The position numbers were made by a program, and so were the translations under genes. A stretch of 64,000 nucleotides of DNA, taken from NCBI GenBank assembly GCA_963705525.1, contig CAVPJW010000003.1, positions 434,001 to 498,000 of the forward strand. The letters are read 5' to 3'. The DNA is from CAVPJW01 sp963705525. Lineage in GTDB: Bacteria; Acidobacteriota; Vicinamibacteria; Vicinamibacterales; CAVPJW01. Under the pieces are notes generated by a model. The model ran no database searches. It had not been told where the DNA came from and worked only from the letters and a program-made list of their open reading frames with translations. Shown here piece after piece: positions 1 through 7,996 of this stretch (position 1 is the first letter of the stretch; every line of letters starts with the position of its first letter).

Positions 1-190
1 GCTTCCAGCTCGAAACGGCGAAGGCGTTCCGCGTCACTCGGAAAGACTTGTCGGGGAGGACCTTGATGGCCACGTCCCGGCCGAGTTTGGGATCGTGAGC
101 CCGGTACACCTCGCCCATTCCACCGCGGCCCAGCAGCGATTTGATTTCATAAGGGCCGAGTCGATCGCCGGCAGAAAGAGCCATACGCAT
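1..190 (-). CDS. Serine/threonine protein kinase, N-terminal fragment (runs off window)
   Basis: This is the start of a Hanks-type protein kinase that continues beyond base 1. The reading begins MRMALSAGDRLGPYEI and shows the glycine-rich loop LLGRGGMGEVY and the ATP-binding lysine motif VAIK. These are standard for bacterial Ser/Thr kinases of the PknB type. Start could be the ATG at 190 or the second ATG at 184; neither has a clear Shine-Dalgarno site. The reading after LPDKSF becomes unlike the family, while the next frame gives SDAERLRRFELEA, the expected continuation. A base is therefore probably missing near 37-45. It lies 38 bp after the GAF-SpoIIE phosphatase on the same strand, so a kinase/phosphatase pair in one transcript is likely. 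Confidence 0.85.
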   Translation of the reverse strand, partial: MRMALSAGDRLGPYEIKSLLGRGGMGEVYRAHDPKLGRDVAIKVLPDKSFRVTRNAFAVSSWK

Positions 191-228
191 TCAACGAGTC
201 ACGTCGATCGCTTCGTCACACAGGCGCG

Positions 229-2021
229 CTACACCGTAATCTTGACCGCGACCGCCGTCATGTCGTCGTTGGGCGGCGCGTCACCCCGGAATTGCTCCAC
301 GCGATCGAAGATCATGTCCACGATGTCCCGCGCACCCATGGCCCGCACGCTTTCGACGACGGCGACGAGACGACCGGAGCCGAACTCCTCGCCATCGACA
401 TTCATCGCCTCGGACACGCCGTCCGAACAGAACACGTAGGTATCGCCCGCGTGCAGCTGGTACGTGACTTCTTCGTAGGTTGATGCGGCGAACAACCCGA
501 GCGGCAGGCCAGGCAGCATAATCTGCGCGCACGAATCACGGCAGACACGGATGGGATATGGAAGTCCCGAATTCGCGATGGTGACGTTCTTCTTCTTCAG
601 ATCGAACGAGGCGTAGCAGAGCGTGCAGTAGTACCCCTCGAGCTGCCGTTCGAAAAGGATCGTGTTCATCGCGCCGAGCAACCAGCGCCGGACTTCCCTG
701 GTTCGGCGCGTATCGGCGCCGGAACGTGCGCGATCGGACGAGTTCCCCGGCGAACGCGCTGTACAGCGCTGCCGGCACTCCCTTGCCCGACACGTCGCCC
801 ACCGCGACCACGAGACTGCCTGGCAGAGGCGTCAGGAAATCGTAGAAGTCGCCGCCCAGCTCCCGCGCGGGCGCGAACTTCGCCGCGACGTCTACGCCCT
901 TCATCCGGACGGGGAGCTCCGTCGGAAGGAGCGCATCCTGAACGCGCCGCGCAAAGGAGAGCTCCCGCTCGAGCCGGAGCTCGTTCGCGCGCACTTCCTT
1001 GTAGAGCCGCGCGTTTTCGATGGCGACGGCCGCCTGGCTGCGCCAGAAGCGTCAGGATCTCGACGTGACTCTTGTGGAAGGCGTCGACTTCCGGGCTCTC
1101 GAGGTCGAAGACGCCGATGCACCGATCCTTCAGAAGAAGCGGGATGACGAGTTCCGACTTCGTCTCGTCCACAACCTTGATGTATCGCGGATCGAGCGAG
1201 ACGTCCGGCACAAGGACGGGCTCCTTGTGAAGCGCCGCGTAGCCCACGAGTCCGGCGCCCAACGGAATGTGCGGAACGTCCACTTTGTCGCCGTACCTGA
1301 TCGCCAGCTTCATCTCGAGCTCGCTGGTCGTCTCGTTGAGCAGCATGATGCCGAAGGTGCGATAGTCGATCACGCGCCGCGCGAGCTTGGCAATTCGCGC
1401 GAGCAGCTCCTCGAGGTCGAGAATCGCCGCGACTTCCTTTCCGATCTCGGCCAGTGTTTCGAGCGTCGCGGAGTACTCCCGCTCGCGGTCAAAGAGCTTC
1501 GCGTTTTCCAGCGCGACTGCGACTTGTGCACCGAACTGGCTCAGGATGGCGGCGTCGCGGTCGGTGTACTGATCGACCGCGCGGCTCAGCACGTTCAAGG
1601 CACCGATCGTCGCGCCTTTCCGTCGGAGCGGCACAACGAGCTCCGAGTTGGAGCCGGGCACGGCTTCGACATATCGCGGATCCTTGTGGACGTCGTTGAT
1701 GACGAGTTCCCGTTGCTCCGCGACAGCGGTACCGACGATGCCCTCGCCCACCTTGAGACGGCGCGAATGGGCGAACTCCTCCGGATACCCTACGGAGTAG
1801 GCCACGCGGAGCTCGCGCTTCTTCGCGTCGAGCAGGTACACGGCAAAGGCCTGGAATTCGATGAGGCGCGCGATCAGCTGCGGGATTTTCGGCAGCAGCT
1901 CCTCGAGCGTCAGCACGCCCGTCACCTCACGACTGAGTTCGAACAGCGTAAGGACGAGCTCGCGATCGGACGCCGACAGAGAACCGCCCGGCCGCCCGGG
2001 GGGCGCAGGAGTCTCAGTCAC
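229..2021 (-). pseudogene. GAF-GAF-SpoIIE PP2C-type phosphatase (RsbU-like), reading frame broken twice
   Basis: The pieces together make one protein: two GAF sensor domains (about residues 30-175 and 200-340) followed by a SpoIIE/PP2C serine phosphatase domain. The first frame (from GTG at 2021) reads well until LTLLA near 1040. The sequence then continues in a second frame as SQAAVAIENARLYKEV through DVSGKGVPAALYSA. Near 677-690 it shifts to a third frame, LGAMNTILFERQLEGYYC, which runs to the stop at 229 and includes the metal-site motif PPNDDMTAV. Each break is explained by one extra base. The start overlaps the S9 peptidase stop as GTGA. Such phosphatases dephosphorylate anti-sigma antagonists in partner-switching pathways. 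Whether the gene is decayed or the assembly has indels cannot be decided here. Confidence 0.85.
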
Positions 2022-4069
2022 GGTGTCGTGGACTTGCGCGCGGCGTCGCCCAGCGTGTACTTGGTAATCCAGTCGTACTGCCGGCGCAGCCGGTCGAGCT
2101 GGTGGTAATACTCTGAGATCCCGTGTCCTTCGCGAGGGTACGTGACGAGCTCCACGGTCTTCCCCCGATCCTTGAGCGCGCGATAGAACTCGTACGACTG
2201 TCCCGTGGGCACGCGCTCGTCGCTTCCCCCGTGGAGAATGAGAAGCGGTGTCGTCACGCGGTCCACGAACGTGAGGCCTGACCGGGCCGCGTAGAGCGGG
2301 ATCGTTTCGGTTGACGGCATGCCGCCAAAGAACGTGCCCAGGTAATTCGAGATGTCATTGGTGCCGTACATGCTGTAAAGATTCGAGAGCCCCGCCCCCA
2401 TCATCGCGGCCCTGAAACGCGTCGTCTGAGAGACGACCCAGCATGTCAGATACCCTCCATAACTCCATCCCTCGAACGCGAGCTTGTCCGGATCGGCCAC
2501 GCCGCGTCGGATCATGTCGTCAACTCCGGCCATGAGGTCGCGATAGTCGCCGCCGCCCCAGTCGCCGATGTTGGCGCGCATGAACGCCTCGCCGTAGTTC
2601 GTGCTGCCGCGCGGATTGGGATAGAGCACGGCCCATCCCTGACCGGCCCAGTGCTGGCCACCATCGCCGTAGCCCACCCTGAACGTGTTCGTGTATGCGC
2701 CGGTCGGCCCGCCGTGAGCCACGACCAGCAGCGGATATTTTCGGCCGGGCTGATACCCGACCGGCTTCAGCAGCAGGCCTTCGATGTCATGGCCGTCGCT
2801 CTTCCACGTCACGACTTCGGTTTCGCCCAGCGTGAAGGTCGCGGTCTGTGGATTGACTGTCGAGATCTTCCGCGGCGCGCCAAACGACAGATCGGAAACG
2901 TAAACATCCGATGGTGCGATGGGCGAATCCATCGTGAACGCGGCGAGCTCGGCCTGGCGATCGACCGCTCCGAGCGTGATCGTTCGATCCCGGGTCAGCT
3001 GCGCATATCGCCTGGTCACGAGATCGTACGAGAACACGTCCCGATACGCTCGCGTGCCGGCCGTAAAGAGCAGCCGTGAACCGCCATTCACCCAGAGGAG
3101 ATCGGCCGGCGACAAGTCGAAGTCAGCCGAGGCATCTTCCATGCGGCGTTCAGCGACATGGTAGAGCATCAGATGCTGATTGCGGAGCGCGTGGAAGGGA
3201 ATGCCGTCGCCGTTCGGTTTCCCTGGGTTCGACTGGGCGAGAAACGCAATCGTCCGGCCGTCTGGCGACCAGATGGGCGAAGTGTCGGGTCCGATGTCCA
3301 TCGTGATCTTCTGGGTGTCACGGGTTGCGATCGTGAGCACATGAACGTCCACGCGATCGTCTCGAATCAGGCTCGTCGGCGCCGCCGCGAAGGCAATCTG
3401 TCTGCTGTCAGCTGACCAGCTCGGCTCGCCCCGGAGACTGAGCGACATGCTCGGGGTGAGAGCGGTCATCATCCTGGTTGCAACGTCCACGGCCCACAAA
3501 TGAATCGGCCGGGCATCCACCTCGAACACCTGTGCATCGTCTCGTCGCTTGCGACGCGACGTTTCATCTTCAGACGTGGGTTCGCGAGCGGTGAACGCAA
3601 TCTGTGTGCTGTCGGGCGACCAGGCGTAGGCCGTCACAGCTTCTGACAGATCGGTGACGCGCCAGGCTTCGCCCCCGTCCACAGGCATCACCCAGATCTG
3701 ACCCTTCGGATCTTCTTCGCTCGGCGTGGTCGGGCGCACTGCCACGAACGCCATAAGGGTGCCGTCCGGCGACCACCGTGGGAGCTGCTCGCCCCGATCC
3801 CCAGACGTCAGCTGCCGAGGAACGGCGCCGGCGCTCGTAGCCGAGCGCCAGACGTGAGTTCGAGACTCCTGACGACCGTCCGGCCCCGGTTCCCAGCCAC
3901 GGACCGTGAAGAGCACGGCCCGGCCATCCGGGGAGAGGACGGGTGCCCCGACCGCACGCAAAGCCATGATGTCATCGAAGGTTACAGGTCCCGCGGCCCG
4001 ATCGCGCGCCTGAACAGGCGATGCGCCAAGGGCCAGAGAGAGCACGGCGGTCAACGTCAGTGTTCTCAT
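2018..4069 (-). CDS. S9 family peptidase (prolyl oligopeptidase / acylaminoacyl-peptidase type), secreted
   Basis: About 683 residues: a signal peptide (MRTLTLTAVLSLALGASPVQA), a TolB/WD-like beta-propeller with repeated SPDG and WSPDG motifs, and a C-terminal alpha/beta hydrolase domain. The catalytic triad is visible as Ser in GWSYGGY (about 536), Asp in GGSDERVP (about 617) and His in REGHGIS (about 649). Such enzymes cut short peptides, here probably in the periplasm. In-frame starts exist at TTG 4087, ATG 4075 and ATG 4069; the last has AGAGG at a good distance and begins the signal peptide directly. It is first in a run with the GAF-SpoIIE phosphatase (4-base overlap) and the kinase. 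Confidence 0.92.
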   Translation of the reverse strand: MRTLTLTAVLSLALGASPVQARDRAAGPVTFDDIMALRAVGAPVLSPDGRAVLFTVRGWEPGPDGRQESRTHVWRSATSAGAVPRQLTSGDRGEQLPRWSPDGTLMAFVAVRPTTPSEEDPKGQIWVMPVDGGEAWRVTDLSEAVTAYAWSPDSTQIAFTAREPTSEDETSRRKRRDDAQVFEVDARPIHLWAVDVATRMMTALTPSMSLSLRGEPSWSADSRQIAFAAAPTSLIRDDRVDVHVLTIATRDTQKITMDIGPDTSPIWSPDGRTIAFLAQSNPGKPNGDGIPFHALRNQHLMLYHVAERRMEDASADFDLSPADLLWVNGGSRLLFTAGTRAYRDVFSYDLVTRRYAQLTRDRTITLGAVDRQAELAAFTMDSPIAPSDVYVSDLSFGAPRKISTVNPQTATFTLGETEVVTWKSDGHDIEGLLLKPVGYQPGRKYPLLVVAHGGPTGAYTNTFRVGYGDGGQHWAGQGWAVLYPNPRGSTNYGEAFMRANIGDWGGGDYRDLMAGVDDMIRRGVADPDKLAFEGWSYGGYLTCWVVSQTTRFRAAMMGAGLSNLYSMYGTNDISNYLGTFFGGMPSTETIPLYAARSGLTFVDRVTTPLLILHGGSDERVPTGQSYEFYRALKDRGKTVELVTYPREGHGISEYYHQLDRLRRQYDWITKYTLGDAARKSTTP

Positions 4070-4112
4070 GGACATGCCTCTAATCAACAGGCCGACGCCC
4101 CGGCCGGCCCGG

Positions 4113-4118
4113 ATTATA
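4113..4118 (-). promoter_or_regulatory. Candidate -10 box for the S9 peptidase
   Basis: On the minus strand these bases read TATAAT, an exact consensus -10 hexamer, about 44 bases upstream of the chosen start. No convincing -35 hexamer was seen. Confidence 0.4.
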
Positions 4119-4190
4119 CTTTGCGGTCGCGTCGCCGATGCGCACCTAGGGCCCGGCTGCCTGGTGAAGACACCTCCGGGCCGTAGCTCG

Positions 4191-4241
4191 TGCTAGAATC
4201 GTCTGTTCTCAGGCACTACTACAAAACTCTCTCAAGGGAGG
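4191..4241 (+). promoter_or_regulatory. Candidate extended -10 and ribosome binding site for the small secreted protein
   Basis: TGCTAGAAT at 4191-4199 looks like an extended -10 element. AAGGGAGG at 4234-4241 is a near-ideal Shine-Dalgarno site 7 bases before the ATG at 4249, which fixes that start. Confidence 0.5.
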
Positions 4242-4248
4242 ATGTTCG

Positions 4249-4584
4249 ATGAAGCGCACTCTCGTGTTGGCCGCACTGGCGATGTTCGTCACTGCGAGCT
4301 TCGCCATCGCTCAGGACAAGAAGACCATGACCGCCGACGGCAAGGTCAAGACCGTGGCGGCGGACTCGGTGACCGTCACCGACAAGGCGGGCAAGGACTG
4401 GACCTTCAGCATCAACGCCGAGACCAAGGTTATTGCCAAGGGCGGAAGCCACAAGGCATACGACGCCGCGAAGGAAAACAAGCCGCTGATGGTGACCGAC
4501 ATCGTCAAAGAAGCTCAGCGGGTCCGTGTGAAGTACTCTGAGATGGACGGCAAGATGATGGCGTCCGAAATCAAGGTCATGTAA
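4249..4584 (+). CDS. Small secreted protein of unknown function
   Basis: 111 residues starting with a clear signal peptide (MKRTLVLAALAMFVTASFAIAQ, probable cut after AIA or AQ). The mature part is short and lysine-rich with alternating strands (GKVKTVAADSVTVTDKAGKDW, INAETKVIAKG), suggesting a small beta-barrel of the kind seen in DUF5666-like exported proteins; that match is only an impression. A very strong ribosome binding site suggests high expression. It stands alone, followed by a hairpin before fabZ. Confidence 0.75.
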   Translation: MKRTLVLAALAMFVTASFAIAQDKKTMTADGKVKTVAADSVTVTDKAGKDWTFSINAETKVIAKGGSHKAYDAAKENKPLMVTDIVKEAQRVRVKYSEMDGKMMASEIKVM

Positions 4585-4608
4585 GCGTTCGGACTGCGAC
4601 AACATCTG

Positions 4609-4631
4609 GGCAGCGGGATCCTCCCGCTGCC
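4609..4631 (+). repeat. Perfect 10-bp inverted repeat ahead of fabZ
   Basis: GGCAGCGGGA (4609-4618) and TCCCGCTGCC (4622-4631) are exact complements around a 3-base loop. There is no T-run, so it is not a standard intrinsic terminator. It ends 11 bases before the fabZ ATG, where no Shine-Dalgarno site is visible, so it could end the upstream message or mask fabZ initiation. Confidence 0.55.
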
Positions 4632-4642
4632 TGATCCCTCCA

Positions 4643-5122
4643 ATGGACGCCCTGACGCTGCCGCTCGACTATGCGGCTATCGAGCGGATTCTGCCTCACC
4701 GCTATCCGTTTCTGCTCGTCGATCGCATCACCGAGTTCGAAGTCGACAAGCGCATCGTCGGCATCAAGAACGTGTCGCTGAACGAACGGTACCTCGCGCA
4801 TGAGCCGGGCGAGGACCCGGTACTTCCGCCAACGATTCTGACTGAGGCGGTCGCTCAGGTTGGGGCGATCATGATTCTCGCCAAGCCCGAGAACCGGGAG
4901 AAGCTCATCTACTTCATGGGCATCGAGCGCGTCCGCTATCGCCGCACCGTCCATCCGGGGGACGTCGTCGAAATCGAGGCGACGGTGCGACGGCTGCGAA
5001 GCCGGATGGGACTCCTGCACGGAGTCGCGCGCGTGGGCGGCCAGGTCGTGTGTCAGGGCACGATGACCTTTGCGCTCGGACCGCGAACAGGTTTTGGAGC
5101 CGAGCCTCCGCCCATTTCCTGA
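4643..5122 (+). CDS. fabZ: 3-hydroxyacyl-ACP dehydratase FabZ
   Basis: 159 residues of the hotdog fold. The N-terminal motif ILPHRYPFLLVDRI and the C-terminal VVCQGTMTFAL are typical of FabZ, which dehydrates 3-hydroxyacyl-ACP in fatty acid synthesis. Catalytic His53 and Glu68 sit in HEPGEDPVLPPTILTEA. Compared with the usual HFPG-PVMPG-EA block there is one extra residue and Pro replaces the last Gly, so the active-site loop is somewhat atypical. It is a single gene here, not next to lpxA/lpxD, and convergent with the membrane protein downstream. Confidence 0.85.
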   Translation: MDALTLPLDYAAIERILPHRYPFLLVDRITEFEVDKRIVGIKNVSLNERYLAHEPGEDPVLPPTILTEAVAQVGAIMILAKPENREKLIYFMGIERVRYRRTVHPGDVVEIEATVRRLRSRMGLLHGVARVGGQVVCQGTMTFALGPRTGFGAEPPPIS

Positions 5123-5130
5123 CCGCGCCG

Positions 5131-5793
5131 CTAGTTCGACCCTTCCGACGATTTCACGACGAGCAGCACGAGCCCGACCTTCGCCGCGCGAGAGCTCCAT
5201 TTCGCCCATCGCGCCTGCGGCGCGAAGTAGCGCCACCCGTCCAACACCGCCGGCACCAGTACCATCGCGCCAATCCAGCGTTCGTCTATTCCGGTCGCGT
5301 CGGCCATTCCTCGCGTGTCGCGTTCGGGTGGACCGGCACGCGCAAACGCGACACCTGCATACCCGATCGAATTGAGCACGTTGAAGGCGAGCAGGCCCTT
5401 GGCGACAGGAGCCGACTGACTTCTGATGTCGGGCCGCCGGGTCAGAATCCACTCGCTCGTCCACTGCTGCATCCAGAAGCCCGCCGACGCGATCACGAAT
5501 TCGCGCCGCGGCGATTGCGGTTCGTGTGTGATGGCAAAGAAGGGAATTGGGCCGAAATGGATGATCTTGATGCCGGGATCTGCATCGAACACCGCGCTGG
5601 CGATCACGTGACCCGTTTCATGGAGTCCCAGGCCAAGTCCCGCGCCGCCGAGAAATTCGAGTACCCGCACGGTTTGCGACGGCGCCGGTGGATTGCGGGG
5701 CGATTCGGGCTCGGTCTGCGCGCCGGCCGCGGTCGCACCGAGGACCAGGAACGCGAACGCGGCGGCCAATCCCTGCCTCAAGGCTTGCATCAT
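5131..5793 (-). CDS. Putative membrane zinc metalloprotease-like protein (HExxH)
   Basis: 220 residues. It begins with a signal peptide or anchor (LAAAFAFLVLGATAAGA) and then a hydrophobic stretch carrying HETGH at residues 58-62, an exact HExxH zinc-binding signature. Further hydrophobic segments follow (FVIASAGFWMQQW, GLLAFNVLNSIGYAGVAFA, and near the C terminus). HExxH inside a membrane segment is the hallmark of M50-like or related intramembrane proteases, but no second metal-ligand motif was identified, so the class is uncertain. The start at 5793 overlaps the stop of the EamA transporter as ATGA, implying translational coupling. Confidence 0.6.
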   Translation of the reverse strand: MMQALRQGLAAAFAFLVLGATAAGAQTEPESPRNPPAPSQTVRVLEFLGGAGLGLGLHETGHVIASAVFDADPGIKIIHFGPIPFFAITHEPQSPRREFVIASAGFWMQQWTSEWILTRRPDIRSQSAPVAKGLLAFNVLNSIGYAGVAFARAGPPERDTRGMADATGIDERWIGAMVLVPAVLDGWRYFAPQARWAKWSSRAAKVGLVLLVVKSSEGSN

Positions 5794-6683
5794 CGCGACA
5801 ATCGCACGATAGCGACGCCGACCAGTACAACGCCAGCCGATGCCACGGTCCGCAGATCGATCGGTTCGCGGAGGATGAGAACGCCGAGGATGACAGCAAT
5901 CACAGGATTGACGTACGCGTACAGCGAGACCGTCGAGACGGGCAGGTGTTTCAGCGCATACAGATACGCGGTAAAGCCGCCGATCGCGGCGAAGGCTGAC
6001 AGGTACAGGAAGGCGACCGACGTTCGCTGATTGAAGTGCAGGTCTCTCCATTCACCGCGCGCCGTGCCGGTCAGAATGAGCATCACTCCGCCAAAGATCA
6101 TTTCGAGCGCGGCAACGCCCAGCGCATTGGCCTCGATGACGTGACGGCGAGAGTACGAGGTGCCCACGGCCCAACCCGCGCAGGCGATCTGCAACGACAC
6201 CACGCCGGCGGCAAACGACCGATCAAAGCCGCCGCCCGCGCGGAGGCTGGGCCAGACGAGCCAGACGATGCCCGCGAAGCCGACAAGGAGGCCGACCGTC
6301 CGACGCAGCGTCAGGGATTCGCTGCCGGGCAAAAGCGCTTCGACGCCCACCATCCAGAAGGGCGACGTCGCGAGCACGACGGCCGCGAGCCCGCTTGGCA
6401 CCCATTGCTCGGCCCACACCACGCCACCATTCCCCAGGAAGATGAACAGGAAACCCAGGACGACAAGTGCGGCCCAGCTCGACGTTCGGGGAAGGTGCTC
6501 TCCTCTGATGCGGAGAACGACGGCGAGCAGGATGCCCGCGGACGTCCATCGCAGGCCGCCCATCAAGAACGGCGGCATGGTTTCGAGGCAGATTCTGATG
6601 CCGAGGTACGTGGTGCCCCAGATCACGCACACGGCGACCCAGGCACCATAGGCAAGCCGGATCTCTCGCGTTCGAACCGTCAC
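5790..6683 (-). CDS. EamA/DMT-superfamily transporter (RhaT/YedA-like)
   Basis: 297 residues with about ten hydrophobic segments and the duplicated EamA domain. The first half opens with AVCVIWGTTYLGIRI and ends with a GLAAVVLATSPFWMVGVEA block. The second carries FTAYLYALKHLPVSTVSLYAYVNPVIAVILG followed by LREPID, a typical signature near the C terminus. These are drug/metabolite exporters of the inner membrane; the substrate cannot be inferred. It is directly upstream of, and overlaps, the HExxH membrane protein. Confidence 0.88.
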   Translation of the reverse strand: MTVRTREIRLAYGAWVAVCVIWGTTYLGIRICLETMPPFLMGGLRWTSAGILLAVVLRIRGEHLPRTSSWAALVVLGFLFIFLGNGGVVWAEQWVPSGLAAVVLATSPFWMVGVEALLPGSESLTLRRTVGLLVGFAGIVWLVWPSLRAGGGFDRSFAAGVVSLQIACAGWAVGTSYSRRHVIEANALGVAALEMIFGGVMLILTGTARGEWRDLHFNQRTSVAFLYLSAFAAIGGFTAYLYALKHLPVSTVSLYAYVNPVIAVILGVLILREPIDLRTVASAGVVLVGVAIVRLSR

Positions 6684-6755
6684 ATGCGTGGGCTGAAACC
6701 GTGGAGGGTAAATGAGCGTACCGACCGGCGTCGATCTGCCCGGGAAGACGCGAGT

Positions 6756-7970
6756 CTACACCAGAACGGGTTCCGTCGAAATCCGGATGCAGTTGCGGCC
6801 GTCGTGCTTCGCGCGGTACAGGGCCGCATCCGCGCGTGCGATCAACGCCGACGGATCGAGCTCATGCGGGCGGGCGACGGTCAATCCGAAGCTCGCGCTG
6901 ATCAACACCGTCTCGCCCTGCCATTGAACGGAGGTGGAGGCCAGACCCAGCCTGAGATTTTCCGCCACCTGCTTGCAACCCTCGAGAGGGGTCTCGGGCA
7001 AGAGCACCAGGAATTCCTCACCGCCGTAGCGACACTTCGTATCGCTGCTCCGGACAATTTCCCTGACCCTTCGTCCAACCATCGCGATCACGGCATCGCC
7101 GCAGAGGTGCCCGTACTGATCGTTGACCTGCTTGAAGTGATCGATGTCGAACAGGATCAGCGACACCGGCAGCTGGCTGCGCCTCGCACGGCGGAGCTCC
7201 TTCTCGACCTCTCCCATGGCGTGCGCGCGATTGAAGAGGCCCGACAGCCCGTCGCGCAGGCTGTTGTCGTGGAGATCGCCAAAGAGCTGCGCGTTCTTGA
7301 TGGACACCGCCAGCAGCGCAGCGGCCATCGACAGCACGCGCTGAAGGGCGTCCGACAGCGGCTCGGGCACTTCCGGCAGGCCCATGACGCCGACGATCTC
7401 GTCGCCGACGGTCAGTGCAAAACATTTGTGTCCTTCTACATATCGGCCCTTGGACGCGACTAATCTTCGGGCGGACTGCTCAAGCACACGATCGGCGAGA
7501 TGTTCGCGATGGGCGAGGAGTTCGCGGTCCGCGTTCAAGCCGAGGAGCGCGTCCCAGTGCCCTGGAGGGATTCGCGAGTTGCGGACCAAAACCCAGACGT
7601 CGTGATGCCCCGCCAGGTAGGACATGTGCTGCAGGAGCACGTCGCGTATCGACTCGAGATCGCGCCCCTGCGCGGCAAGCGCTTTGCTGAACGCGACCAG
7701 TCGTTCGAGCTCGCTCGAACGCTGCTCGGCCTGCCGCGCCGTGGCGGAGGCCGCCGCCGCCTCCGCCTTCACGGTCTGCCGCTTTTCCTGGAGGTGATAA
7801 ACCAACACCATCACGAGAACGATGAGTCCGGGGATGAGGGAAAGACCGTAGGTGCGCTCGACATCGCGTGCGACATCGAGCAGTCGTCCGATCGGCCTCG
7901 CAAACACGACCACGAGGCCGATCGTCAGTCCCAGAAAGAGCCGCGCATCATCGCGGCCGAGAACCCGCAT
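6756..7970 (-). CDS. Diguanylate cyclase (GGDEF) with membrane anchor and GAF-like sensor
   Basis: 404 residues. Two N-terminal hydrophobic segments (LFLGLTIGLVVVFA and SLIPGLIVLVMVLVYHL) lead into a coiled-coil region (KAEAAAASATARQAEQRSSEL) and a GAF-like domain. The C-terminal GGDEF domain has DGLSGLFNR, FDIDHFKQVND and the active site GGEEF at about 316-320. RSSD five residues before it (307-310) is an intact RxxD inhibitory site, so the enzyme is predicted to make cyclic di-GMP with product inhibition. No EAL or PilZ partner lies nearby. Confidence 0.92.
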   Translation of the reverse strand: MRVLGRDDARLFLGLTIGLVVVFARPIGRLLDVARDVERTYGLSLIPGLIVLVMVLVYHLQEKRQTVKAEAAAASATARQAEQRSSELERLVAFSKALAAQGRDLESIRDVLLQHMSYLAGHHDVWVLVRNSRIPPGHWDALLGLNADRELLAHREHLADRVLEQSARRLVASKGRYVEGHKCFALTVGDEIVGVMGLPEVPEPLSDALQRVLSMAAALLAVSIKNAQLFGDLHDNSLRDGLSGLFNRAHAMGEVEKELRRARRSQLPVSLILFDIDHFKQVNDQYGHLCGDAVIAMVGRRVREIVRSSDTKCRYGGEEFLVLLPETPLEGCKQVAENLRLGLASTSVQWQGETVLISASFGLTVARPHELDPSALIARADAALYRAKHDGRNCIRISTEPVLV

Positions 7971-7996
7971 AGATCCTGCGGTGTGCGTGCTCGACG

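Noticed and set aside
6036..7463. 475-codon plus-strand frame across the EamA and GGDEF genes
   Set aside because: It spans two unrelated genes on the opposite strand and their gap, and its composition is charged and motif-free, as expected of an antisense shadow.
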